Part shown: positions 1-10,998 of the stretch, one piece after another
How the letters are laid out: each line of letters opens with the position of its first letter
Numbering within the stretch: the stretch's first letter is position 1
Assembly (NCBI GenBank): GCA_029204225.1
Contig: CM055107.1
Span: forward strand, 48,060,585 to 48,124,584
Length of the DNA: 64,000 nt
Reading direction: 5' to 3'
DNA from: Diphasiastrum complanatum
Lineage: Eukaryota; Streptophyta; Lycopodiopsida; Lycopodiales; Lycopodiaceae
Program-made: the position numbers and the translations under genes
The notes under the pieces: generated by a model
Told to the model about the DNA's origin: nothing
Databases searched by the model: none
Seen by the model: only the letters and a program-made list of their open reading frames with translations

Positions 1-287
1 CGGTTTATGTAGAAATCTACCGTTACGCAGTCTCTAATGAAAGAGGAGTATAAATGTGCATATTTCCAACAACATGCAATCATTACGCGAATTATTGGAA
101 AGAGAAAGGAGTGAGAATAGATTGAAATGAATATTTTGAGGTATATATGGCATCAAAATATATTTTAACTTCACTACATTCATGTGGTTTGACTTTCACT
201 CTCATCACATTTCTAAAATAACTAACTCATCTTTCATTGGTTCAATGCAGGTACTGCAATCCCAACACAAGAAAAATAAGACACAAT

Positions 288-555
288 CCTGTATAGGAAA
301 AAAAAGAAGTTTCTCTAGATTAAAATGAACTAATATAGGGAATTTGCATACTAGGAAAAGTGGTTCTTTTCCTAGAAAGCAAATCTAGGAAAAATTCATA
401 CATTTTACCTATATAGGGTAATCAACTAGGAAAAATTCCCTAGATGATCATCCCTATATAGGAAAAAAGTGTGTGCCACTTTTCCTAGTAATTCCCTAGT
501 TCATTTCAATTCAGGGAAATTTATAGGAAAACTTTTAGGAAAAAATCCCTATATA
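288..555. mobile_element. Foldback MITE in block X, copy 1
   Basis: About 270 bp whose left half is the near reverse complement of its right half. CCTATATAGG-like ends lead into AATGAACTA..GGGAATT..ACTAGGAAAAGTGG on the left, and the complement of that string occurs on the right. The centre has a short hairpin, ATCAACTAGG against CCTAGATGAT. No protein is encoded. The structure fits a non-autonomous foldback element or MITE. No clear target-site duplication was found, so the superfamily is not assigned. The right end runs into a CT repeat at about 559-577. Confidence 0.7.
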
Positions 556-1446
556 AATTTCTCTCTCTCTCTCTCTCATTGTTTCCTACAAGGGGCTTCA
601 TGATGTTTGATTCATTTTTTTGTGTATAAACTATTGCCAATACGGAACTCTTGTGCACATAAAAATTGACGATTACGAACATCAACATTAACGATTGTAG
701 GGCAGCCACATGTGCTTTCCAATGCTGAAGGAAGTCATTTAGAAATGGATCCCTTACGCACCATGCAGCCATGCTGTATTTGAGGAAGGATCATTAGTCC
801 ACAACCAAGCGAATGTGAAATGCGGAAAACATTATTAGTGCTGGACTGCTACAGCTAAAGCCAACAGAAATAAAATTTCAGTTATTCATTCGTAACAATC
901 TAATTCAGTTCAGCTATCTATAGCAAAATTTATTAAAGATTTGCATCCACCTTTTGGAGCTGCCAGAAAAAAACCGATCGTCATTAAGACTTCGAGAGTC
1001 AGAGCCGCGGTTAAAACTCTCTTGGCAGCTAGTAGCAAGGCCGGCAGGCATGACCATCCCGTGCACCAAATACGTAGAGCACGCTCCAGTTACTTCAAGC
1101 TATGTTGTAAAATTCCGTTAGACAGGTGATAATCTCAGAAAATCTGGAAGAGTAAGCCATTCTGGCGCTTGCGAGATACATTGATATGTAGATGCCTCTC
1201 ATGAGAATGGAAAACAAAACCGGAGGCTGCCGTTTCTACCAAATAGATAGTATATGCATATAAGGTTTGACATGTCATTTCGTGTGCGTAGATACATAGT
1301 GTCGATCCAGTCAATGATACAGGAATCAGGATGCACGAAGGGACAATATTCTTATTCAACACTCGCTTGAGATGTATGTTGTGAAACAGTCGAGGAGGCA
1401 TCAGATCTAAGAATAATATAGACATCGGTGGATTTGCAGGAAGATG

Positions 1447-1620
1447 TTAAGGTCGACTGACAGGAGCAGGCTCCTCGGCTGGATTCTTATTAGCACTTGG
1501 TAACTCATAATCCGAAAGCTCAGCTACAAGTTTTCTCTGACGGTCGCACAGGCTCTGGTCTTCTACATATCCGCAACAAATATCATTCGCTTTACCGTCG
1601 TCATAAATAATTGAGTTCAT
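1447..1620 (-). CDS. Short open frame, 57 aa, in block X (copy 1)
   Basis: A 57-codon frame from ATG to TAA. It starts MNSIIYDDGKAND and ends PAEEPAPVSRP. It is kept open in all three copies of block X. The differences are few: D/E and C/W near residues 13-15, and A/P near residue 34. The composition is ordinary for a soluble protein and includes two nearby cysteines and an acidic proline-rich tail. Upstream, the frame is closed by a TAG immediately before an AAC ATG, so the sequence could equally be a terminal exon with an AG acceptor at that point. I do not recognise the family. It may be the 3' end of the same minus-strand gene whose upstream exons lie in the full-length copies. Confidence 0.35.
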   Translation of the reverse strand: MNSIIYDDGKANDICCGYVEDQSLCDRQRKLVAELSDYELPSANKNPAEEPAPVSRP

Positions 1621-1703
1621 GTTCTATTTCAACACCAAGTTTGTTCGTCTTAGTTAGCTTTTGAGAATACAAGAAATTAAGAAAAGCTCAAACGATCTAG
1701 ACT

Positions 1704-1811
1704 AGATATGTGAAGATACAGTGGACAGAGTGCCGAAAGAAGCAGATACAGTGGACCAGATATGTGAAGATATAGTGGATAGAGTGCCGAAAGAAGCAAG
1801 AGTGTTACCTC
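1704..1811. repeat. Two 54-bp tandem units
   Basis: A 54-bp unit starting AGATATGTGAAGATA is repeated twice, at 1704 and 1758, with slight divergence. The period equals 18 codons, and the plus-strand frame reads CEDTVDRVPKEA twice. The same pair occurs at about 9214 and 45276 in the other X copies. A good minus-strand splice acceptor (poly-T then CAG) lies near 1889-1891 and a donor near 1808, so part of this could once have been a minus-strand exon. Confidence 0.6.
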
Positions 1812-2083
1812 CACGTGAAATATAGCTAGCTGCAGTTTGATGTTGGTGGATTGCGTGCCAAGCTTCTACGCCGCCGCAGAACTTCTCTCTGAAAAAATAA
1901 CACACCTAGGCAACACAAATTTCCAACTTAAACTATTGAAAAGCTCACAAGCAAACCAGAACCGAGGTGAGCCCAACTATAGCTGCTGATCGTGCAGCAG
2001 TTGAAAGTTTCAACTGCATGCAAAGGTAAGTCCATGAATTTCCCAAATGATTTACTCCAATCTATCTAGAATTGTATATATAA

Positions 2084-2115
<32 letters not shown>

Positions 2116-2387
2116 GTATATGTAGAAAGTCGCACGTCACCGCAGGGTGTATAGCCATTCATACCTTCTTTCTTCAGAGACTCCAAACCATGTGGCAAAG
2201 TATTCACTGTATATAATCCAAGACGTTGATGGGAGAGATGAAGTTTTTACACCTGTAAAACAGAACTCATTAAAGTTCACATTGGCTGCATCAGAGGATA
2301 GAATGGATCCCGGAACAAGTACTCAGAATGATCTGGACAGAGGTTAGAGAAGGGCACGCACATAAACCCTCCGCTAAATTTCCGCCT

Positions 2388-2953
2388 TGCAGAGGTGCGA
2401 TGGTGATATTCCTTCTTTACGTAATTTGTTGAGGGTGATGGAGACCAACTTTTCTTTCATGAGAGCCGAAAGGATCGTGGAACTGATCGTTGTGTTTGAG
2501 AATTTCTTGAGTTGATCTATCAAAATCACTATCACGGAGCTAACACATTTCAAAGATGGAGAGTGTGGTAGATTTCAATGTGTTCATGGAAAGATATGTA
2601 GCTGAAAGCATCTCATTTACTCTGAGTAACGTTAGTATTGTTGAATATCATGTTTCTGAGAGTATTGATCACCCAAGTACGTAAGAGCTTCAGGGGAATG
2701 GTACTTTGATTATGAGAACGATGGATTAACGGTTAAGTCTACTCCTGCTCAAGAGCTGATATGGGCAGAGTCTCAGAGCTCCAAATTTTGATTGACCAGC
2801 GTTGCTACATTAACTACTTTGATTAAGATTTGTGGAGGCTACATACTGAGCAATTGATGCAGATCATGATCATTGACGGACGGGATAGGGAGATAAATCC
2901 TAGCTGACAACGTGAGCATCCTCTAAATGTGCGTTGACTCACAAAAGTATCAT
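2388..2953 (+). repeat. Extra partial copy of a Z segment
   Basis: This segment repeats 3532-4104 in direct orientation with only a few differences, separated from it by about 580 bp. It joins block X on the left at 2387/2388 and runs directly into the start of Z at about 2954. It looks like the tail of a neighbouring Z copy and suggests a tandem or unequal-exchange event in the family. A short plus-strand frame in it (RCDGDIPSLRNLLRVMETNF) is repeated at 3535-3666 and 55920-56044. Confidence 0.8.
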
Positions 2954-5900
2954 TTATAAAAGCCTAATGAAAAACACCATCACCAAACAATTGGGCACTA
3001 CAAGTATCAAATATCACACTAGGACAATGGGCCACGACAATGGGCCACGGGACCAAAATGGGCAAAACCTTCATACTTAAGGAAGTACCTAAATGCATAA
3101 GGGCCACCCAAAGATCAATTATCAAGAAGGACTAGAAAAATGTCAAAGACCGTCTGAATTTAAGAGGATGCCGACAAAATGTGAAATACCGGGCATAAGA
3201 CCTTGACTCATGTTTACAAATGGGACATTTCTATTGGATGAGAACATTGACCCACATGGGCCATGTACTTTGGTCATGTATGCCCATGTGGCCCTATCCA
3301 CACTCTTCAATGCCATTTCAGAGTCCACATGGCACAAGGCCAAAATGTCTTAATGAACCCTTGAAAATGAAATGTTGAATGGTCAAAGGATAGGATGAAA
3401 TGAAAAATTGAAAGGTTGGGCCGTCATCCGTTCACAGATATACATTCATGGCCAGCCTCACGCAAACGGAACCAGATCCAGAACCAGCTCTATTTTTTCA
3501 TATCATTATGCTTTCATGTTTGTTTTATTGCGTAGCCTTGCAGAGGTGCGATGGTGATATTCCTTCTTTACGTAATTTGTTGAGGGTGATGGAGACCAAC
3601 TTTTCTTTCATGAGAGCCGAAAGGATCGTGGAACTGATCGTTGTGTTTGAGAATTTCTTGAGTTGATCTGTGAAAATCACTATCGCGGAGCTAACACATA
3701 TCAAAGATGAAGAGTGTGGTAGATTTCAATGTGTTCATGGAAAGATATGTAGCTGAAAGCATCTCATTTACTCTGAGTAACGTTAGTATTGTTGAATATC
3801 ATGTTTCTGAGAGTATTGATCACCCAAGTACGTAAGAGCTTCAGGGGAATGGTACTTTGATTATGAGAACGATGGATTAACGGTTAAGTCTACTCCTGCT
3901 CAAGAGCTGATATGGGCAGAGTCTCAGAGCTCCAAATTTTGATTGACCAGCGTTGCTACATTAACTACTTTGATTAAGATTTGTGGACGCTACATACTGA
4001 GCAATTGATGCAGATCATGATCATTGACGGACGGGATAGGGAGATAAATCCTAGCTGACAACGTGAGCATCCTCTAAACGTGCGTTGACTCACAAAAGTA
4101 TCATCATGTTGCTCTCTATCCTCCATGAAAGATTTGAGGCATTCCATTGCTACTGCTGCAGTTGAGAACTATCATCGTTGACCATCCTCATAGTGCGAAT
4201 ACCACTCAGTTTTCAGTCGAGTTTCAGTTTATGGTGTGATCATTTGAAGAGACCATTGTTTCAGTACCTACATGAGCATGATCGAGTTAAGCAGCACCTA
4301 TCGGGCCTAAGCAGACATTACTACTTTGATGTGTAACTGAGAGATTACCTTCAATCGATCTCTATGGGAGTGCTCACCGTGCATTTAAGCAGTTGTATTA
4401 TGAGTACTGGTCTGTACTGCTCTTACATCAGTTTTGAAGTATGGATTCTCAGTATACTATTATCTGTCTCTATATAGTGATGAGATAACTAAATTCATGA
4501 TGACTCCTATCAAAGCACTGCTCCATATGTGCAGTTTTGAGTATAGACTTTTCAATGATTCTGAGGAAGTTCTGCATGATGACTTGTACATATTCCTGCT
4601 AATCAAGTGCATTCCACAGACGTTTGAATACTGAATATCAAACATCGGTCTATGAGAGAGTGAGAGCTTTATTATCAGGCTACTAAAACCAGTGAGGAAT
4701 CGCTATTAGCAATGGATATTCTGAGTGAGAATAATTCCAAATCCTGGGATTGATTTGAGCAAATGTTAACTCCATCACTGATATGGGGACCCATTGAGAA
4801 TGTACGTCTGATTATCGTGGAAGAGCCATCATTGAACTAGAGCTGTCATTGTTGTCTGCTATGGAGCAATCGAAGGATGTTGTCTCTGTTGCTTTGTCGA
4901 TTGAAACTTGCTAAACACAGTTTGTAGAAGACTGATGAGGAAGCTGATATCTAGCTGTCCATGAACTGCATGAGCTCACTTTGGATCCTGCACGACTATC
5001 AGTCATTCTAGCAACCAGTCTGCACTTAGGAGCAACACTTCTTGGTGTCTACAAGGTGAACTCCAGCAACACTACACACTCCCGGAAGCCTAACCTTTGC
5101 ATGATTGGTCTCTGATTTCCTGCGGGCTGGAGCTGGAGGAGACCTGAGAAGAGAACCTCACATGTAAGTTTCCTCATTTTGTTCTCACACTCTGCTAACT
5201 GCGTATTCAATCTATGATAGATGATGCAATTGTGTATGTCATAGATGTCGCAGCAGTGATTACAGCTTCATATTGAAAAATCTTTAATGCATATTGTTTT
5301 CTTCCATGTCTTCATAAAGAAAGATTATAGCATGTGCTAAAAGAACTCTTAGATAGTGTATTGTTATGTCTCAGGAGAAAGTTAAATGCAGGATAGTTGT
5401 GATTTGAGGTGATGATAGTTTTAGACTCTACCAGAATTGCTAGTTTGCTCAGAATGATTGCTTTTTGTCTAAATGCATGGAGAAAGCCTTTAAGGAATGT
5501 TGCTTGAGTGAATGTGATGAGTGAATTAAGCAAGTCATCCTCGTCTCCTTGGAACAAAGGAGTGAGGCTAAGCTCACTCTAGTTGGAACACACTACATGA
5601 GTTAAGAACAAACCTATTGTCGGTCTTCATCTAGAACCACAATAGTCAAGATAACCCGTTGCAACACACGGTTCTTGACTATTCACTATCAGCCATCTAC
5701 ACACCAAGATGGTTTGGGAATTGCACGCTACACTTGAACAGCTCCCGTGACTATTTAGATGGAAGGGGTATACTTAACGAATACTTTGGGAAAGGGTCAT
5801 ATAATACAGCCATGATTCACTACCTAATGACAATAAGCATCGAGAATGTTTCATCCAAGCCCTCCCATAGGTCCTAATATTCCGGACACCGCTACACCTT

Positions 5901-6950
5901 ATTTGTATATCACAGTCCTTATAGGCCTAAAAATAATGTACCAACAACGGATTGTGTCCATCTTTAGTGCTACTAGATTAGCAGAGATCCTAGCAACTCC
6001 AGAGCCCTGCATATTACCACTGCTAGATTATGGTAGGACTAGGGATGTTTGTATTCTGATCCTCTTCTAGAAATGTTAGAAGCCCACACATGCATAGAGG
6101 TTTATGTGAATGATTATTGATTGAGGAGTGTTAGTTATATTGAGAGCTTGACATGTAAGAGAAGCAGTCAACTATTATGTGGCCTACACCTCAAACCCAA
6201 GGAGGTATTGCCCCGTAGTCAAAATAATCGGATGGGCTTCACTAGAACCGATATCATTAGACACCACCATTGGAATTGTAAGGCCTGGAAAACCTCTATT
6301 AGCTATAGAGGTATGGCTTGGTCAATAGTACATGTCAGAGATCCCCTAGTTAGCTTTGTGTTTGAGACGTGTACGACCATTCTCGTAACAACACGACACT
6401 TAACACATAGTGGTGCTGTATCCTGTTATGTGTTTTTGCCTTAGCTTTGATCCCCTGAGTGGGAAATGCCGTAACATTTTTGGTGCATCTACCAGGAGTG
6501 GCTTGATAAGGGACTATTGTTTCGAAAGTAGTTATCATACAAATGGAATGTCCTAAGAATTTGCTAAATTGAATGAGTACGTTGTTTAGACCGTCAGCCG
6601 CACATGTAACATTTTTGGTGCGTTTGTCGGGAGTGGTTTGATAAGGGAATATTGCTTGAAGCGTAGTGATACTATCAATGGTCTACAAATTTCATGTGTC
6701 TGTGAGTGCAAGTGTTGAGAATGATTCTATTGTTTAGACCGTCAGACGCACACGTAACATTTTTGGTGCGTCTGTCGGGAGTGGCTTGATAAGGGAATAT
6801 TGCTTGAAGGGTAGTCATACTATCAATGGTCTACAAATTTCATGTGTCAAAGATCGCAAGTGTTGCGAATGATTTTGTTGTTTAGACCATCAGACACACA
6901 CGTAACATTTTTGGTGCGTCTGCCAGGAGCTACTTGGAAGTGGTCATTGA
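2954..6950 (+). mobile_element. Gypsy-related long repeat Z, copy 1
   Basis: This matches 55345-59998 at high identity over its length, apart from deletions on either side. Copy 2 lacks about 60 bp and about 230 bp in the middle. Copy 1 lacks about 1 kb between 'GGAATTGTAAGG' near 6275 and the matching site near 59330. A diverged relative lies at 30000-34190. The 3' end is an array of four leader units with sequences like TTTTTGGTGCGTCTGTCGGGAG, resembling the TTTGGCGCCGTTGCCGGGGA region that follows the 5' LTR in plant Athila/Tat-type Ty3-gypsy elements. I infer that Z is a very long LTR, or a 3'-end-plus-LTR fusion, of such an element. No reverse transcriptase is present here. Confidence 0.6.
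5659..6444 (+). pseudogene. Broken Z-family open frame, copy 1
   Basis: Three overlapping or adjacent plus-strand pieces (5659-5877, 5846-6070, 6121-6444) together match the longer uninterrupted frame 57756-58157 of the second Z copy. A frameshift near 5870 splits it. The most conserved part reads QRIVSIFSATRLAEIL, then EPCILPLLDYGRTRD. The diverged relative at about 33270-33420 has QRIVSLLGAVRLGEI and DPCILPIVDLRR. That pattern argues for a once-translated protein. I do not recognise the family. It lies upstream of the PBS-like array, so it is either in a long LTR or at the env-like 3' position of an upstream element. Confidence 0.45.
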
Positions 6951-6958
6951 TTATGGTC
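6471..6958 (+). repeat. Fourfold tandem array of PBS-like leader
   Basis: The motif GTAACATTTTTGGTGC recurs at 6471, 6606, 6754 and 6902, giving spacings of 135, 148 and 148 bp. Each unit continues with CGGGAGTGGCTTGATAAGGG or a close variant, and the units share ACCGTCAG.CGCACACGTAA just before the next motif. The second Z copy has the same four units with the same spacings (59517, 59652, 59800, 59948), whereas the diverged element at 34130 has one. The unit looks like LTR end plus primer-binding site. I could not assign the primer tRNA. Confidence 0.75.
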
Positions 6959-7706
6959 ACTTTCAGAAAGCAACACCAGTTCACTCCCAAGGAAAATAAA
7001 TTTAGAAACTGCACATAAAAAACACTAGCACCAAATACTTTGATGAATCAGATGTGGTAGCTTCAAAGTAAATGTCTATATGTTAGAGATATAATAGCTT
7101 GTGAGGATGGCAAGCCAGAGTTGCAAAAATACCATCATAAATCCTTTGCTCTAAGTAGTATAAGGAAGGATGGGTGGTTGATGAATCACACTAACTATGA
7201 GTAAATAATTATATTGAGAATAATTGAGAGATGATAGTTCTTGGATAGGTTAGTGGATGGCTTTACTATTTATCAACATCAATATAGAGGCAACTAGTGT
7301 GAATCTCAAGGCAATTAGGATGTTCTTTCAGTAAATTTTGCAGATGTCACTACCTAATTGTAGATTTACTCCAATACATTCCGATAATCACCTCTAAAGA
7401 ATTTTTATCACAATTATGTCGGTTTATGTAGAAATCTACCGTTAAGCGGTCTCTAATGAAAGAGGAGTATAAATGTGCATATTCCAACATCATGCAATCA
7501 TCACGCGAATTATTGGAGAGAGAAAGGAGTGAGAATTGATTGAAATGAATATTTTGAGGTATATATGGCATCAAAATATATTTTAACTTCACTACATTCA
7601 TGTGGTTTGACTTTCACTCGCATCACATTTCTAAAATAACTGACTCATCTTTCATTGGTTCAATGCAGGTATTACAGTCCCAACACAGGAAAAATAAGAC
7701 ATGTTT

Positions 7707-7975
7707 CTATATAGGTAAAAAAAGAAGTTTCTCTAGATTAAAATGAACTAATATAGGGAATTTGCATACTAGGAAAAGTGGTTCTTTTCCTAGAAAGCAA
7801 ATCTAGGAAAAATGCATACATTTTATCTATATAGGGAAATCATCTAGGAAAAATTCCCTAGATGATTATCCCTATATAGGAAAAAAAAGTTTGTGCCACT
7901 TTTCCTAGTAATTCCCTAGTTCATTTCAATCCAGTGAAATTTATAGGAAAACTTTTAGGATAAAATCCCTATATA
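7707..7975. mobile_element. Foldback MITE in block X, copy 2
   Basis: Same foldback element as at 288-555, with left end CTATATAGG and right end CCCTATATA. The central hairpin is better preserved here, with ATCATCTAGG and CCTAGATGAT flanking about eight bases. Confidence 0.7.
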
Positions 7976-8840
7976 AATTTCTCTCTCTCTCTCTCTCTCA
8001 TTGTTTCCTACAAGGGGCTTCATGATGTTTGATTCAACTTTTTGTGTATAAACTATTGCCAATACGGAACTCTTGTGCACATAAAAATTGACGATTACGA
8101 ACATCAACATTAACGATTGTAGGACAGCCACATGTGCTTTCCAAAGCTGAAGGAAGTCATTTAGAAATGGATCCCTTACGCACCATGCAGCCATGCTGTA
8201 TTTGAGGAAGGATCATTAGTCCACAACCAAGCGAATGTGAAATGCGGAAAACATTATTAGTGCTGGACTGCTACAGCTAAAGCCAACAGAAATAAAATTT
8301 CAGTTATTCATTCGCAACAATCTAATTCAGTTCAGCTATCTATAGCAAAATTTATTAAAGATTTGCATCCACCTTTTGGAGCTGCCAGAAAAAAACCGAT
8401 CGTCATTAAGACTTCGAGAGTCAGAGCCGCGGTTAAAACTCTCTTGGCAGCTAGTAACAAGGCCGGCAGGCATGACCATCCATTGCACCAAATACATAGA
8501 GCACGCTCCAGTTACTTCAAGCTATGTTGTAAAATTCCGTTAGACAGGTGATAATCTCAGAAAATCTGGAAGAGTAAGCCATTCTGGCGCTTGCGAGATA
8601 CATTGATATGTAGATGCCTCTCATGAGAATGGAAAACAAAACCGGAGGCTGCCGTTTCTACCAAATAGATAGTATATGCATATAAGGTTTGACATGTCAT
8701 TTAGTGTGCGTAGATACATAGTGTCGATCCAGTCAATGATACAGGAATCAGGATGCACGAAGGGACAATATTCTTATTCAACACTCGCTTGAGATGTATG
8801 TTGTGAAACAGTCGAGGAGGCATCAGATCTAAGAATAATA

Positions 8841-9016
8841 TAGACATCGGTGGGTTTGCAGGAAGATGTTAAGGTCGACTGACAGGAGCAGGCTCCTCGG
8901 CTGGATTCTTATTAGCACTTGGTAAATATAGACATCGGTGGGTTTGCAGGAAGATGTTAAGGTCGACTGACAGGAGCAGGCTCCTCGGCTGGATTCTTAT
9001 TAGCACTTGGTAACTC
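8841..9016. repeat. 88-bp tandem duplication in block X
   Basis: The segment beginning TAGACATCGGTGGGTTTGC occurs at 8841 and again at 8929. Block X copy 1 has only one unit; copy 3 has both (44904, 44992). It lies just downstream of the stop codon of the 57-aa minus-strand frame and does not change that frame. Confidence 0.85.
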
Positions 9017-9130
9017 ATAATCCGAAAGCTCAGGTACAAGTTTTCTCTGACGGTCGCACAGGCTCTGGTCTTCTACATATCCGCACCAAATCTCATTCGC
9101 TTTACCGTCGTCATAAATAATTGAGTTCAT
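8957..9130 (-). CDS. Short open frame, 57 aa, in block X (copy 2)
   Basis: Counterpart of the frame at 1447-1620, reading GKANEIWCGYVEDQSLCDRQ in its middle where copy 1 has ANDICCGY. All 58 codons including the stop are preserved. Three copies with no stop or indel in this segment, while neighbouring segments carry indels, hint at past coding, but the number of differences is too small for a test. It could be a last exon of the minus-strand fragment whose other exons lie at 10999-12090. No family recognised. Confidence 0.35.
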   Translation of the reverse strand: MNSIIYDDGKANEIWCGYVEDQSLCDRQRKLVPELSDYELPSANKNPAEEPAPVSRP

Positions 9131-9580
9131 GTTCTATTTCAACACCAAGTTTGTTCGTCTTAGTTAGCTTTTGAGAATACAAGAAAATAAGAAAAGCTCA
9201 AACGATCTAGACTAGATATGTGAAGATACAGTGGACAGAGTGCCGAAAGAAGCAGATACAGTGGACCAGATATGTGAAGATATAGTGGATAGAGTGCCGA
9301 AAGAAGCAAGAGTGTTACCTCCACGTGAAATATAGCTAGCTGCAGTTTGATGTTGGTGGATTGCGTGCCAAGCTTCTACGCCGCCGCAGAACTTCTCTCT
9401 GAAAAAAAAACACACCTAGGCAACACAAATTTCCAACTTAAACCATTGAAAAGCTCGCAAGCAAACCAGAACCGAGGTGAGCCCAACTATAGCTGATGAT
9501 CGTGCAGCAGTTGAAAGTTTCAACTGCATGCAAAGGTAAGTCCATGAATTTCCCAAATGATTTACTCCAATCTATCTAGA

Positions 9581-9625
<45 letters not shown>

Positions 9626-10140
9626 ACGTAGAAAGTCGCACGTCACCGCAGGGTGTATAGCCATTCATACCTTCTTCTCTTCAGAGACTCCAAACCATGT
9701 GGCAAAGTATTCACTGTATATAATCCAAGACGTTGATGGGAGAGATGAAGTTTTTACACCTGTAAAAAAGAACTCATTAAAGTTCACATTGGCTGCATCA
9801 GAGGATAGAATGGATCCCGGAACAAGTACTCAGAATGATCTGGACAGAGGTTAGAGAAGGGCACGCACATAAACCCTCCGCTAAATTTCCCCAGTATGCA
9901 GCAGCCGACCAAAACAAAAATCTTTCTGTGACAAATTCTACAAACAAACCAATGAACCTTATCCTCAATCTATCAAGCACAGCAGCCAGAAATCGTACAA
10001 ACACGTAGACCCAAAAATGTATTGATTTTTTTGCTAGATGAAGCGGTTCGGACATAACCACAACATATTTACTCTACAAAAACATAGGCAAGTAAGAAGC
10101 AAAAATGTTCGAAGAACTTTACAAGTTAAAGGTGAACTGA

Positions 10141-10545
10141 TCAAATACCATAACAATTCGGATTGTTGAATTGCTCCAAAAAGGAACCGGGTGTCGCCAA
10201 ACACAAATTAGAGGAGCCATGCAGTTGTGTATAACGTGAACATATGCCTTGCGCCGTTTTTGAATTTGACAACCAAATCGTTGATGAATTGGAAGCATGG
10301 ACCTGGTGAAGAAGACCGCAGTAGCCCGCAACAGACGATAATTTACCCTCTCCTACAGTTTTCCTCACCAGAAGAAGAGAAAAGCATTTTATAAGCAAAC
10401 AATCACTAACATGGACCTGCCTATCATAAATAAGCACCACCAGCCTAAGAAGAACTTGATCCACAAGGTGAAGTATAGAAGAAAGCAATGCACTTTCAAT
10501 AGTCACATTAGTTTTATCATCAGTCACCAGCGAAATGTCTATCAC
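10141..10545 (-). CDS. Unrecognised open frame, 134 aa
   Basis: The longest minus-strand frame in block Y. It begins MIDISLVTDDKTNVTIESAL and continues with a leucine- and valine-rich helical stretch. A possible splice donor (CTTCACCAG|GTCCATG) lies after residue 83 or so, so only the first part may have been exon. Copy B has a matching frame of 123 aa at 46113-46484 with substitutions and a different end. It lies downstream, in the minus direction, of the five-exon fragment, so it may be a further exon of that gene or its 3' untranslated region. Function unknown. Confidence 0.3.
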   Translation of the reverse strand: MIDISLVTDDKTNVTIESALLSSILHLVDQVLLRLVVLIYDRQVHVSDCLLIKCFSLLLVRKTVGEGKLSSVAGYCGLLHQVHASNSSTIWLSNSKTAQGICSRYTQLHGSSNLCLATPGSFLEQFNNPNCYGI

Positions 10546-10998
10546 CTTTCATCAAACCAGCCTACATAACGAGATCAAAAGCAATGTTTAGGGTCAAGCA
10601 TGTCCAAGAAAAAATGTAGCTTTGAATTGCAATGGTTGAGAAGTGAAACATGCATATACAACATATTTCATGCAATGCTTTTGTTTAAGAACTGCTTCAA
10701 CCAAAAAAAAAGGCATATGACGGCCAGAGCTTTTATTACAAAAAATATGCACGATTAGATTGAACATCTCTACATAAAAGCCCTTTGTTAAGATCAAATC
10801 TTTGTCGCACATTAACTTTGATCAATGTCAAATCCATCTTACAAAAACACGTCTTTCACGAAAAAAAGTTCGTAGATACAAAGAACGGGACATCGTCAAT
10901 TGTAACTGTCCAGGTATGTGTTTCTGCAACATGACTTTTTTTTTCTTTTAGAAGATAATTCACAATATTTTTTCTTATGTTAGCTGAGCTACGATCGC

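Larger units (their letters stand above)
1..2387. repeat. Block X, copy 1 (partial)
   Basis: This stretch matches 7420-9890 and 43485-45900 almost base for base. The window starts inside it, so its true left end is unknown. On the right it stops at about 2387, where X turns into the gypsy-like Z sequence; copy 2 continues with different sequence from about 9890. It contains a foldback MITE, a CT tract, two short open frames, a 54-bp tandem duplication and a TA microsatellite near 2080-2110. Copy 1 lacks the 88-bp tandem duplication shared by copies 2 and 3, so copies 2 and 3 look like the closer pair. No intact gene is seen. Confidence 0.85.

Noticed and set aside
941-1129. 62-aa plus-strand frame in block X, also at 8363 and 44426
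   Set aside because: Open in all three copies, but with no motif, basic composition and no splice or start support better than the opposite strand; not called as a gene.
1809-1888. Possible minus-strand exon (EKFCGGVEAWHAIHQHQTAA)
   Set aside because: Good acceptor and donor, but its phase does not match the downstream 57-aa frame; left as a note rather than a gene.
2180-2341. Possible plus-strand exon (TPNHVAKYSLYIIQDVDGRD) with a good AG acceptor
   Set aside because: The opposite strand also offers splice signals there, and no partner exons could be joined in phase, so coding status is undecided.
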